A stretch of 64,000 nucleotides of DNA. Source: Flavobacterium cupreum (GTDB taxonomy: Bacteria > Bacteroidota > Bacteroidia > Flavobacteriales > Flavobacteriaceae). The translations under genes were made by a program, and so were the position numbers. This document shows, piece by piece, positions 34,724 to 43,905 of the stretch. The notes below the pieces were generated by a model that saw nothing but the letters and a program-made list of their open reading frames with translations, made no database searches and was not told the origin of the DNA. Positions within the stretch are counted from its first letter, which is position 1; each line of letters begins with the position of its first letter. The stretch covers positions 1-64,000 of the forward strand of contig NZ_QWDM01000016.1 of NCBI RefSeq assembly GCF_003996965.1, in the 5' to 3' direction.

Positions 34724-35167
34724 ATGAATCGACAAATGAAAAAACTAATATTAAATACAGACAATTCAAAAACGACAATATTAATTAGACTTATGATTGG
34801 AGCTGTATTTCTTTCTGAAGGAATTCAAAAATTTTTATTTGCTGACACACTTGGTGCTGGACGATTCGAAAAAATTGGTTTGCCTTTACCTGAATTTTTA
34901 TCGAGTTTTGTGGGCGTTTTTGAAATTTTTTGTGGAACGTTAATTCTTTTCGGATTTTTTACACGATTAGCAAGTATTCCACTTATCATTATAATGTTGG
35001 TAGCTATTGCGACAACCAAATCTGAAGTTTTAGCCGAAAAAGGTTTTTGGGGAATGATGCATGGAAGCAGAACCGATTGGGCGATGCTTCTGGGAAATGT
35101 ATTTCTGTTAATTAAAGGAGGTGGCTTTTGGTCGGCTGATAATACATTGACCAAAGATGGTAGATAA
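34724..35167 (+). CDS. DoxX-family membrane protein
   Basis: The 147-residue protein has about four hydrophobic helices and the DoxX-type segment LIRLMIGAVFLSEGIQKFLF with VGVFEIFCGTLILFGFFTRL. DoxX proteins often couple membrane redox state with neighbouring transporters. Its stop overlaps the chromate transporter start by 11 bp, so they are co-translated. A shorter start (MKKLIL, five codons in) is possible. The pairing with a chromate transporter is common in mobile elements. Confidence 0.82.
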   Translation: MNRQMKKLILNTDNSKTTILIRLMIGAVFLSEGIQKFLFADTLGAGRFEKIGLPLPEFLSSFVGVFEIFCGTLILFGFFTRLASIPLIIIMLVAIATTKSEVLAEKGFWGMMHGSRTDWAMLLGNVFLLIKGGGFWSADNTLTKDGR

Positions 35168-36287
35168 AGCGACCTTAAAAGATATCGCAAGATTATTTCT
35201 AAAACTGGGTATTATTGGTTTTGGTGGTCCCGCTGCACATATTGCTATGATGCAAGATGAAGTGGTTACGAAAAGAAAATGGCTAACTGAACAGCATTTT
35301 TTGGACTTGATTGGTGCAACTAATTTAATTCCTGGACCTAACAGTACAGAAATGGCAATTCATATCGGATACGAAAAAGGAGGTTGGAAGGGTTTGCTTA
35401 TTGCAGGCCTTTGTTTCATTTTACCAGCGGTTTTTATTACAGGAATTTTTGCTTATCTCTACAAACTTTATGGACAATTTCCCGAAGTACAACCATTTAT
35501 TTATGGAATAAAACCAGCCATTATCGCCATTATTTTAGGAGCAATTTTTCCATTGGCAAAAAAATCGCTAAAATCGCTAGAACTAATAATCATCGGAGTA
35601 CTTGTTTTGTTTGGATCATTTGTAAACATCAACGAAATTTATTTAATGTTTGGAGCAGGTTTATTCGCTTTGTTTTTGGCATATTTAAGGGACAGAAACC
35701 CAAATAATATAAGCAGTTTTTTTCCATTAACATTACTACAAATCACAAATACGACAATACTTTCTGCAACTAATACAAACTTGTTTTGGGTTTTTCTAAA
35801 AATCGGTGCAATACTTTATGGGAGTGGCTATGTTTTGTTCGCATTTCTAGATACAGAATTAGTTTCGGCAGGACTTTTGACAAGACAACAATTAATTGAT
35901 TCTATTGCAGTTGGACAATTTACACCCGGACCCGTTTTTTCATCGGTAACATTTATCGGATATCAAATCAACGGTTTGACAGGTGCAGTCATTTCAACAA
36001 TCGCTATATTTTTACCTTCATTTATATTTGTAGCGTTACTCAATCCAATCATAAGGAAAATGCGAAATTCAAAACTGTTTGCGGCTTTTTTAGACTCTGT
36101 AAACGTAGCATCAGTAGCAATAATTATTGCTGTTTGTTTTGAAATGGGCAAAGATACTATCACCGATTGGCGTACAATTTTGATTGCATTTTTAAGTATC
36201 GTAATTGCATTTGGATTCAAGAAATTAAATAGTGCTTGTGTGGTTTTAGGCGGTTCATTAATCGGATATTTGTTGACACTTATATGA
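35157..36287 (+). CDS. chrA: Chromate transporter ChrA
   Basis: The 376-residue protein has two homologous halves of the CHR family. The first has FGGPAAHIAMM (Phe22) and LIPGPNSTEM; the second has SGYVLFAFLDTELV and VGQFTPGPVFSSVTFIGYQ. About ten membrane segments are visible. ChrA exports chromate or transports sulfate-like anions. The frame is intact and of normal length. It forms an operon with DoxX and ends at a strong terminator, so the pair is a self-contained cargo unit. Heavy-metal cargo is typical of ICEs. Confidence 0.88.
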   Translation: MVDKATLKDIARLFLKLGIIGFGGPAAHIAMMQDEVVTKRKWLTEQHFLDLIGATNLIPGPNSTEMAIHIGYEKGGWKGLLIAGLCFILPAVFITGIFAYLYKLYGQFPEVQPFIYGIKPAIIAIILGAIFPLAKKSLKSLELIIIGVLVLFGSFVNINEIYLMFGAGLFALFLAYLRDRNPNNISSFFPLTLLQITNTTILSATNTNLFWVFLKIGAILYGSGYVLFAFLDTELVSAGLLTRQQLIDSIAVGQFTPGPVFSSVTFIGYQINGLTGAVISTIAIFLPSFIFVALLNPIIRKMRNSKLFAAFLDSVNVASVAIIIAVCFEMGKDTITDWRTILIAFLSIVIAFGFKKLNSACVVLGGSLIGYLLTLI

Positions 36288-36316
36288 TAACAATCACCAT
36301 ACATTAATTCAAGTTA

Positions 36317-36345
36317 GCCTCCCAACTCGGGAGGCTTTTATTTTT
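36317..36345 (+). terminator. Rho-independent terminator of the chrA unit
   Basis: GCCTCCC at 36317-36323 and GGGAGGC at 36329-36335 form a perfect 7-bp stem with a 5-nt loop, followed at once by TTTTA and T-tracts. It separates chrA from the tra operon. Confidence 0.9.
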
Positions 36346-36366
36346 TTTATTTTTTTTATTTTTTTT
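36336..36366. repeat. T-tract array with 9-bp period
   Basis: Runs of about eight T residues are split by single A residues at 36340, 36349 and 36358, giving a 9-bp period. It directly follows the chrA terminator and precedes the GTACAAC boxes. It may be intrinsically rigid DNA or simply slippage-prone low-complexity sequence. Confidence 0.6.
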
Positions 36367-36384
36367 CTCCTTGATTTTACTAGT

Positions 36385-36425
36385 GGTACAACGGGGTACA
36401 ACTGGGGTACAACAAAAAGTTGTAC
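36385..36425. promoter_or_regulatory. GTACAAC box array upstream of the tra operon
   Basis: GGTACAAC occurs directly at 36385-36392, 36395-36402 and 36406-36413, with 10- and 11-bp spacing, close to one helical turn. An inverted copy GTTGTAC follows at 36419-36425 after five A residues. Such phased boxes are typical of cooperative regulator binding. The tra operon starts at 36532, about 107 bp downstream. No exact TAnnTTTG box was found between them. Confidence 0.6.
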
Positions 36426-36531
36426 TTGTGGCAGTCTGTTGTCTATTGTTTCTTTGCCCTGTAATGATGAAGATCCGGATTTAGAATTCTGGATTGCGAG
36501 AAACTAATGTAGAACGATAAAATGATGAGGT

Positions 36532-37011
36532 ATGTTTACAAACATTTCATGGGGTAATTACATAGTTGTAGTTATTCTGCTACTGGCAAGCTGGTATTTA
36601 TTTGTTGGATTTCGATTTTATTTTGATGAATTCAAAGACGTCCTATCAGGAAAGCGGAAATTTCAATTCCGCAGATTAGGAGCCCCCAATTACGGAGACT
36701 TTCAATCCGAAGAAAGCTATCAGGGGTCGCCTGAAGCAATTTCAAATCAAACTTCTTTTGGCGAATTTGACAGCACCTTTCAGGATGTTGATGCGCTGGT
36801 TGCCCGACTAAAAAGTTTTATAGCAGATGCTGTAAAAAGAAAACTGCTCAAACAAGAATTCCTGGACTACATCCAACTCATCTTAAAAGAATATCCATCT
36901 GTAAAAGATTCTGCTTTTCGCTCTTCTGTCAGCGAACTTATTGTGACAGAATGCAAAACACTTGAATCTATAAGTGTTACCCAGGCAGAAGCAGAAGGGT
37001 TATGGAATTGA
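36532..37011 (+). CDS. Conjugation-associated membrane protein at the head of the tra operon
   Basis: The 159-residue protein has one hydrophobic helix near the N-terminus (about 9-28, YIVVVILLLASWYLFVGF) and a hydrophilic C-terminal region. Its position directly ahead of TraE in Bacteroidota ICEs marks it as a transfer protein, but it lacks a recognised catalytic motif. A structured region of 135 bp separates it from TraE. It is the first gene after the GTACAAC array. Confidence 0.65.
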   Translation: MFTNISWGNYIVVVILLLASWYLFVGFRFYFDEFKDVLSGKRKFQFRRLGAPNYGDFQSEESYQGSPEAISNQTSFGEFDSTFQDVDALVARLKSFIADAVKRKLLKQEFLDYIQLILKEYPSVKDSAFRSSVSELIVTECKTLESISVTQAEAEGLWN

Positions 37012-37028
37012 AAAATCTAAAACAATAT

Positions 37029-37118
37029 AACGGAGGAAATGCTCCTGTCCATCCCGGCGCAGTAGGACAGATGTAAAAGGAAAGTGGAACGCGACAGCGG
37101 CAGCACCTCCGTTTTTTT
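37029..37118 (+). other. Intra-operon hairpin with terminator-like end
   Basis: AACGGAGG at 37029-37036 pairs perfectly with CCTCCGTT at 37106-37113 and the stem runs directly into a T tract to 37118. Inside, CTGTCC at 37045-37050 pairs with GGACAG at 37065-37070. The rest of the loop is GC-rich. The position in the only large gap of the early tra operon, before TraE, suggests attenuation or processing. No coding frame of note is present. Confidence 0.5.
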
Positions 37119-37149
37119 ATCTGAATTTTTAAACTTTAAATAATGTGTG

Positions 37150-37494
37150 ATGAAAAAATGGAACTGGAATTTTAAAAAGTTTATTCAAGAAAAAACAAAT
37201 AAGATCTGCATAATTCTGGCACAATTACTTTTTGTGATCAGTTATGAAACCTACGCCCAGGACGGTCTGGCAGGAATCAATGAAGCCAATCAACAGGTAC
37301 GCAGTTATTTTGACGCAGGAACTGAACTTATGTATGCCATCGGAGCGATATTGGGACTAATAGGTGCTGTAAAAGTATATCAAAAATGGAATGCAGGTGA
37401 TCCTGATACCGGAAAAGTGGCTGCTGCCTGGTTTGGAAGTTGTGTTTTTCTGGTAGTAGTGGCTACCGTAATCAAATCCTTCTTTGGTATCTAA
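37150..37494 (+). CDS. traE: Conjugal transfer protein TraE (DUF4134)
   Basis: The 114-residue small membrane protein has a signal-like N-terminal region and the conserved DUF4134 block GINEANQQVRSYFDAGTELMYAIG, with two transmembrane helices (about 57-75 and 90-112). TraE-type proteins are small subunits of the mating-pair apparatus in Bacteroidota. The ATG at 37150 is preferred over a GTG three bases earlier. It follows the hairpin region at 37029-37118. Confidence 0.88.
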   Translation: MKKWNWNFKKFIQEKTNKICIILAQLLFVISYETYAQDGLAGINEANQQVRSYFDAGTELMYAIGAILGLIGAVKVYQKWNAGDPDTGKVAAAWFGSCVFLVVVATVIKSFFGI

Positions 37495-37505
37495 AACTGG
37501 TCGTC

Positions 37506-37934
37506 ATGGAAGATTTACTCAAAGAAAAGTTATGGCTCTACATTATCCATAACAATCCCGATTTGATGTTTACACTTCAGGAAGATTATAGTGTATTGGA
37601 TTATCTCAATGAGAAAATAATTAGTGTTAAATCCATATTAGACGATATGTTATCTGATGGTACACCTAAATACATCATTGAAGAAATCTGTCTCAATGTA
37701 CTTACCGAAGACCTGAAACCTTCCCGATTTCTATATATCCGTTCGTTGCTTTCTGATGAGTTTGAGAAAGACTATTTCGCTTTTCAGGAATCAGGAATCC
37801 TGACCTATGAGGTAATCAACCTTATGGAAAGCTGCAAACCAATTTTCGAAACCATTGGTTTTACAAAAGAAAATGAAGAAGATCCCATTTTGAGAAATGC
37901 CCTTATCGGTCAGATTGCTGACTATGTGAGTTGA
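37506..37934 (+). CDS. DUF1896-family protein
   Basis: The product is 142 residues from the ATG at 37506, preferred over an upstream frame extension. The sequence MEDLLKEKLWLYIIHNNPDLMF followed by IEEICLNVLTEDLKPSRFLYIRSLL resembles DUF1896, a small family often encoded in Bacteroidota conjugative elements. No catalytic residues are recognised. It lies between TraE and the methylase-helicase protein. Confidence 0.7.
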   Translation: MEDLLKEKLWLYIIHNNPDLMFTLQEDYSVLDYLNEKIISVKSILDDMLSDGTPKYIIEEICLNVLTEDLKPSRFLYIRSLLSDEFEKDYFAFQESGILTYEVINLMESCKPIFETIGFTKENEEDPILRNALIGQIADYVS

Positions 37935-37972
37935 GCTGTTTACAGCAGTATGTAGTATGAAAAGTAGTAATT

Positions 37973-40900
37973 ATGGCTTACAATCTATCCCAAAAACTAA
38001 ATGCCAATATCAGGGCGATTTCCATTGCAATGCAATGGCAGCAAGGTGATGCTTTATCGGAAGAAGCAGTTTTGGCACTTAAAGCTTATGCAGGCTTTGG
38101 GGGAATAAAGGCTATACTTTATCCAAATGGGTCTACCGAAGACTGGATTAAATCCGGGGCAACTAAAGAAGATCTGAAGCTTCATTCTCAGATAACTCAG
38201 ATGCACGAATTATTGCAGGAACACTATTCTGAAAAGGATTATAATGCAGTTGTTTCTTCGCTGCGAAACAGTGTACTTACAGCATTTTATACACCGGATA
38301 TTGTACCCAAAATTTTGTACACTGCTTTGGAAAAACAAGGTATTAATCCTAAAAGATTATACGAACCATCAGCAGGATCAGGAATTTTTATTACTGAAGC
38401 AGAAAAGGCTTTCCAAAATTTGGAACAAATTACCGCTGTCGAAAAAGACCGATTGAGCGGACTGGTGCTTTCTGCATTAAACAGTACACTTTCAACCAAA
38501 AACACCACTCATGTAATAGGGCTGGAAGAAGCTCCAATAAATGATAATGGAAGTTATGATCTTGTGGTCAGCAATATTCCTTTTGGTAATTTTTCTGTGT
38601 ATGACCAAGCCTATCCCTATAAAGCCATTTCAGGAAAAATCCACAATTACTTTTTTGCAAAAGGACTAGATAAACTCGCTGATGGTGGTCTTATGGCATA
38701 CATAGCGACAGACGGTTTTTTAAACAGTCCTTCCAATCAGAGCGTGCGAGAATATCTTTTTCAAAATGCAGATTTTGTAAGTGCTGCAGTTATGCCTGAC
38801 AACCTGATGAAGGAAACAGGAAATACAGATGCGCCCAATCACTTGTTGATCGTTCAGAAAAATGAGCACAAAGAAACGTTGTCTGACAATGAAAAAGAGC
38901 TGCTGCAAACTGTTGAACTTGAAAATGAGTTTGGAAAATACAGTACCAATAAATACCTGCACAATCGACCAGAGCTCCTAATTGGGAATGAAGTGTTTGC
39001 CGGTAAAAACCAATATGGTCAGGCACATCAAAGCATTAGACAAAGTGGCGATATTAATTCTATTGAAAATCCTCTGGCGCAAAATATTACGAGTGGTTTA
39101 AAATATAATTTCAGTTTAGAGCGTTTTGAACAGGCTCAAAAATCAGGCATTGTTCAACAGCCTGAAGTCAGCACACGAAAATTCAATTACCTGCCCATGC
39201 CGGAGAGTAAGGCAAGCGGTATTTCCGTTCAGTTGGGATTATTTGACACTGCACCGGCAGAGAACATCAATCGTGCGATGGATTATATAATTCCTCTCGA
39301 TGAAACAATAGTGGACAAAAAAACAGCAAGAATACTGAGCACCATACGCACAGCTGATAATCCATCTCATGAAAATGTCGTACTCATTGCCGCCAAACAA
39401 AATAAGTCCAATCGATATTTATATAAATTATATTCTAATGTAAAAGAAATTGATGGTTTTTCAGCCAATTGGATGAATGGCGGATTATTGCCTCACGAAT
39501 TATTGGGGTTGTCCAATACCCTTCAATACTACGATCACAAGTATATTTACGAAGGAGATCAAACCCTTGAATCGGCCTTTAATTTGGAAAGACAACTTTA
39601 TGAAGAAAATCTTTCATTCAAACCGTTCTACAAAGAAGGAACACTGGTTCGCCTTGGAGAAGCTGTTGGAATTATAAGTGATATCAACAGCGAACACAAG
39701 CAGGCTTTTTTCCAGCCATTAGCATCACAAGGTAATTTAAAATTTTACGACTCCTATATTGCCATTCGGGATCATTACCTGGACCTGTTTGAAAAAGAAC
39801 AATTGGAGAACGCTGACAATAAAGAAATTCGGGAAAATCTGGATAAGCAGTATACAGACTTTGTTTCTCGCTATGGAATTCTTAACAGTCCTGAGAATCG
39901 CAGGCTGATTATGCAGGATTCCGCGTTTGGGTTTACTATTCTTTCTTCGTTGGAACGCAAAGAAGCAGAGCGTTATATAAAGTCCGATATCCTAAGTGAA
40001 TCTGTAGTAAAAGAGCAAGAGCGTTATTATACAGACGATCCGGTTGAAGCGCTTGCCCGCTGTCTCAATGAAAAAGGAGATGTGGATTTAGGATTTATAA
40101 GTGCAGCAACTGGTCTTGAAGAAAATGAGGTTATAGAGAATCTGAACCATTATATTTATCTAAACCCCATGCGTCAGGATTGGGAGACCTCGGACTTGTA
40201 CCTTAGTGGTAATGTCGTGGAAAAATTGCTACAGGCTAAACAGGCAGTACAACAGTATCCTGAAAACATGCAATACTATAAAGGAATGCATGCGCTTGAA
40301 AAGGTGCAACCCGAGCGTATCCCTTTTGAATTACTTGATTTTAATCTTGGTGAGCGATGGATACCTATTGATTACTATGAAAATTTTGCCGGACAATTAT
40401 TTGATCAGGAAACAAAAATAAGTTACTTCCCATCACTGGACACCTTTAAAGTAAGTTCGGGACATAATACCAAGATCGATAGGGAATTTGCCGTAACTCC
40501 AAAGAGCGGGCGAACCACTTACGGCTACACTATATTAGAACACGCTCTGGAAAATACTGCTCCGTTTTTTACCTACGAAGTAACTGGACCGGCAGGTAAA
40601 CCGATCCGACTGCCGGATAATGAAGCCATTCAGCTGGCACATCAAAAAATTGAGAACATCCGTAACGGGTTTATTGAATGGCTGCAGGAATTACCAATAA
40701 ATGATAAAAATGAATTGGAAAGCCTCTATAATAATACCTTCAATTGTTATGTATTACGCGAGTATGACGGAAGCCATTTGAGTTTTCCGGGTTTGGATAA
40801 AAAAGCCCTTGAAATCGATGACTTGTACAGTTCTCAGAAAAATGCGGCATGGCGTATTATTCAAAACCACGGCGCTTTAATCGATCATGAGGTAGGACTT

Positions 40901-43543
40901 GGTAAAACGCTTACCATGATTGTCGCTGCCAATGAAATGAAACGATTAGGGATTATTCACAAACCTGCAATACTGGCATTGAATGCCAATGTAAATCAAA
41001 TTGCATCAACCTATCGAAAGGCTTATCCCAATGCACGAATATTAGCACCTGGTGAAAATGATTTTACTCCTGCTAAAAGAATGAGACTCTTCCATGAGAT
41101 TAAAAATAATAATTGGGACTGTATCATTTTAACCCACGATCAGTTTGGTAAAATTCCGCAGTCACCCGAAATACAAAAAGAGATCTTACAAAATGAGCTG
41201 GATAATATAGAACGGGACCTTGATACGGCCAAAGATCTGGGAGGCGATATCTCCAAGAAAATATTAAAAGGTCTTGAAATACGAAAAAATAATCTGGACG
41301 GCAGGCTAAAAACACTGCTGAAAGATATAGAAGATAAAAAGGACAGCGGCATCAACTTTAGAGAAATGGGGATTGATCATTTGTTTGTAGATGAATCTCA
41401 CAAATTCAAAAATCTGACTTTCACTACCCGTCATGACCGTGTTGCCGGAATTGGAAATATGCAGGGAAGCCAAAAGGCGCTTAATATGTTATTTGCGGTA
41501 CGCACGCTTCAGGAAAAATTCGATTCGGATCTGTGTGTGACCTTTCTTTCAGGTACTCCTATTTCAAACAGTCTGACAGAAATGTATCTGCTTTTCAAAT
41601 ACCTGCGCCCTAAAGAAATGGAACGCCAGCAGATTGAAAACTTTGACGGGTGGGCAGCTGTTTTTGCCAGAAAAACGACTGATTTTGAGTTTTCTGTCAC
41701 CAATGAGATTATTGCCAAGGAGCGTTTTCGCCATTTTATTAAAGTTCCGGAACTGGCACTATTTTATAATGAGATTACCGATTACAAAACAGCCAAACAT
41801 ATTGATCTGGACAAACCTGACATTGAGGAACGGCTTATCAATATCAGTCCTACACCTGAGCAAAGTGAGTTTATTACCCAGCTCATGCAGTTTGCCAAAA
41901 CAGGTAATGCGACACTTATCGGCAGGGCACCCCTTACCACGCAGGAAGATAAAGGCAGGATGCTTATAGCTACTAATTACGCTAAAAAAATGGCCGCCGA
42001 TATGAGGCTGATAAATGAAGGATATGGTGATCATCCGAATAATAAAGTGAATACATGCGCCAGAAATGTGGCTGAAATTCACCATGCTTCCATGGAGCAT
42101 AAAGGCACTCAGATTGTTTTTTCGGATATCGGGACACCCAAGCCGGATGACTTTAATATGTACGATGCCCTTAAAGAAAAACTGGTAAGGGATTTTAATA
42201 TCCCGGCTCATGAGATTACCTATATACACGATTGGACTGATAAGAAGAAGCCAGAGTTGTTTTCTAAAATGAATACAGGTGAGATACGTGTTCTTTTGGG
42301 AAGTACAGAAAAAGCAGGTACCGGGCTTAATGTGCAGAAGCGTGTTGTGGCGATGCATCATATGGATATTCCCTGGAGACCATCAGATCTGGGACAACGC
42401 AATGGCCGAGGCAGCAGACAAGGGAACGAAGTTGCGAAACAGCATTATGGTAATAAAGTAAAGAACTTCATCTATGCCACAGAGCAATCCCTGGACAATT
42501 ACAAATTCAACCTTTTGAAGAACAAACAGACTTTTATCAGTCAGATGAAAAACTGTGAACTTAATGTGAGGACTATTGATGAGGGAGCCATGGATGAGCA
42601 AAGTGGAATGAACTTTTCAGAATATATCGCAGTATTATCAGGTGATACTTCATTACTGGAAAAATCAAAACTGGAGAAAAAAGTAGCGGTAATGGAAAGC
42701 CTTAAAAAAGCTCATTATAAAGAAATTTCCAGAACTAAATATCAGGTTGAATACCTAATGGAGGAAAAAGGAATCACCTCTAGAACACTTGACAAACTAA
42801 CTGCTGATCACAGTATTTACAAAAACAGTCTGAAGTATGAACCTGATGGTTCCAAAGCGAATCCTATACAGTTGTACGACTGCAGGACAGCAGATTCGGA
42901 AAGTATCGGTAAAGAAATTATCCTGCTCTACAAAAACTGGAAGCCTCCTGAAGGTGAAAATCAGGCCAAGCAGATTGGAGAATTATATGATTTTGGACTC
43001 TATATAAAAAGAGAACGTGAAGCGTTTCAAAATGATGGTTTGTACCAATATCGTTACTCTAACAGCTTTTATGCGCAACGTTTGGAAGATGGTATTAAAT
43101 ATACTTCCAATGGAGGAACTCTAAATATGGACAATCCGAAGTTGGCAGCCCGCCATTTTCTAAATGCAATTGATAAGGTGGAACATCTAAAGGAAAAGTA
43201 CCAAAACTCCTTAAAGGATATTGAAAACCAGCTGCCGGAATTACAGCAATTAAGTACAAAAGTATTTAGCCAGGAAGATGAACTGCAAAAAATGAAAAGC
43301 GATCTCAGTAGTCTGGAAAGGGAAATAGCCCTAAAAATCCAAGAGAATCAATTGAAGGAAGCCAATCCGCAGGATGATAAGCTCAGTAATGAAACCAAAT
43401 TAACCGATACAGTGCCGGTAATTCAACTGCCGGTAAAGAACGGTGAAGAGGCAAAGGTTTGCACAACTGCCGAAAGTAATACTGACAAATGGCAGGAACG
43501 CTCTTTTTCGGAAATGAGGCGCAGCAACAGAATGAAATTTTAA
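37973..43543 (+). CDS. Giant N6-methylase/SNF2 helicase fusion (DarB-like)
   Basis: The 1856-residue protein has an N-terminal adenine-methyltransferase-like domain with EPSAGSGIF at 131 and NIPF at 201, in place of the usual NPPF/Y. A helicase with Walker A GLGKT at 975-979, a VDESHKF Walker B at about 1139 and the motif VI region QRNGRGSRQGN near 1475 completes the SNF2-type core. Methylase-helicase fusions carried by phages and conjugative elements, such as P1 DarB, protect incoming DNA from restriction. It lies in the tra operon between DUF1896 and TraF. The altered motif IV may change or abolish methylation. Confidence 0.82.
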   Translation: MAYNLSQKLNANIRAISIAMQWQQGDALSEEAVLALKAYAGFGGIKAILYPNGSTEDWIKSGATKEDLKLHSQITQMHELLQEHYSEKDYNAVVSSLRNSVLTAFYTPDIVPKILYTALEKQGINPKRLYEPSAGSGIFITEAEKAFQNLEQITAVEKDRLSGLVLSALNSTLSTKNTTHVIGLEEAPINDNGSYDLVVSNIPFGNFSVYDQAYPYKAISGKIHNYFFAKGLDKLADGGLMAYIATDGFLNSPSNQSVREYLFQNADFVSAAVMPDNLMKETGNTDAPNHLLIVQKNEHKETLSDNEKELLQTVELENEFGKYSTNKYLHNRPELLIGNEVFAGKNQYGQAHQSIRQSGDINSIENPLAQNITSGLKYNFSLERFEQAQKSGIVQQPEVSTRKFNYLPMPESKASGISVQLGLFDTAPAENINRAMDYIIPLDETIVDKKTARILSTIRTADNPSHENVVLIAAKQNKSNRYLYKLYSNVKEIDGFSANWMNGGLLPHELLGLSNTLQYYDHKYIYEGDQTLESAFNLERQLYEENLSFKPFYKEGTLVRLGEAVGIISDINSEHKQAFFQPLASQGNLKFYDSYIAIRDHYLDLFEKEQLENADNKEIRENLDKQYTDFVSRYGILNSPENRRLIMQDSAFGFTILSSLERKEAERYIKSDILSESVVKEQERYYTDDPVEALARCLNEKGDVDLGFISAATGLEENEVIENLNHYIYLNPMRQDWETSDLYLSGNVVEKLLQAKQAVQQYPENMQYYKGMHALEKVQPERIPFELLDFNLGERWIPIDYYENFAGQLFDQETKISYFPSLDTFKVSSGHNTKIDREFAVTPKSGRTTYGYTILEHALENTAPFFTYEVTGPAGKPIRLPDNEAIQLAHQKIENIRNGFIEWLQELPINDKNELESLYNNTFNCYVLREYDGSHLSFPGLDKKALEIDDLYSSQKNAAWRIIQNHGALIDHEVGLGKTLTMIVAANEMKRLGIIHKPAILALNANVNQIASTYRKAYPNARILAPGENDFTPAKRMRLFHEIKNNNWDCIILTHDQFGKIPQSPEIQKEILQNELDNIERDLDTAKDLGGDISKKILKGLEIRKNNLDGRLKTLLKDIEDKKDSGINFREMGIDHLFVDESHKFKNLTFTTRHDRVAGIGNMQGSQKALNMLFAVRTLQEKFDSDLCVTFLSGTPISNSLTEMYLLFKYLRPKEMERQQIENFDGWAAVFARKTTDFEFSVTNEIIAKERFRHFIKVPELALFYNEITDYKTAKHIDLDKPDIEERLINISPTPEQSEFITQLMQFAKTGNATLIGRAPLTTQEDKGRMLIATNYAKKMAADMRLINEGYGDHPNNKVNTCARNVAEIHHASMEHKGTQIVFSDIGTPKPDDFNMYDALKEKLVRDFNIPAHEITYIHDWTDKKKPELFSKMNTGEIRVLLGSTEKAGTGLNVQKRVVAMHHMDIPWRPSDLGQRNGRGSRQGNEVAKQHYGNKVKNFIYATEQSLDNYKFNLLKNKQTFISQMKNCELNVRTIDEGAMDEQSGMNFSEYIAVLSGDTSLLEKSKLEKKVAVMESLKKAHYKEISRTKYQVEYLMEEKGITSRTLDKLTADHSIYKNSLKYEPDGSKANPIQLYDCRTADSESIGKEIILLYKNWKPPEGENQAKQIGELYDFGLYIKREREAFQNDGLYQYRYSNSFYAQRLEDGIKYTSNGGTLNMDNPKLAARHFLNAIDKVEHLKEKYQNSLKDIENQLPELQQLSTKVFSQEDELQKMKSDLSSLEREIALKIQENQLKEANPQDDKLSNETKLTDTVPVIQLPVKNGEEAKVCTTAESNTDKWQERSFSEMRRSNRMKF

Positions 43544-43553
43544 AATAAATAAT

Positions 43554-43871
43554 ATGTCAAACAGTGTCTATCAAATCAACAAGGGAATAAACCAAAGTAT
43601 CCAGTTTAAGGGATTAAAAGCACAATACATCTGGTATTTGGGCGGCGGTGTTATTGTGCTCATGATACTGTTTGCTATTGTGTACATAGCTGGACTGCCT
43701 TCACTTATCTGCATAGCAATAATTGGTATTTCGGGGACATTATGGGTTTTGAAAATATATAAGATGAGCCAGCAATACGGCGAACATGGAATGATGAAAG
43801 CACTAGCAAAACGTCAGGTTCCCAAAGCAGTGAAATCCCAGAGCAGGAAGGTATTTATGATGCGAAAATAA
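43554..43871 (+). CDS. traF: Conjugal transfer protein TraF (DUF4133)
   Basis: The 105-residue protein has two adjoining hydrophobic helices (about 30-49 and 52-70), flanked by YQINKGINQSIQFKGLKAQYI at the N-terminus. This is the DUF4133 pattern of TraF in Bacteroidota ICEs, a small membrane part of the mating apparatus comparable with VirB3. The gene is 10 bp after the helicase fusion and 34 bp before traG. Confidence 0.88.
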   Translation: MSNSVYQINKGINQSIQFKGLKAQYIWYLGGGVIVLMILFAIVYIAGLPSLICIAIIGISGTLWVLKIYKMSQQYGEHGMMKALAKRQVPKAVKSQSRKVFMMRK

Positions 43872-43905
43872 AATTTGCTCAAAATGAAATGAGTGGTAAA
43901 TAAAA

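Noticed and set aside
36434..36470. Possible tra promoter around CTATTGTTTCTTTG
   Set aside because: It does not match TAnnTTTG exactly, and no TTTG lies at the correct distance.
41759..42361. Minus-strand frame of 200 codons
   Set aside because: It lies wholly inside the helicase fusion gene on the other strand and has no family resemblance. It is an antisense shadow.
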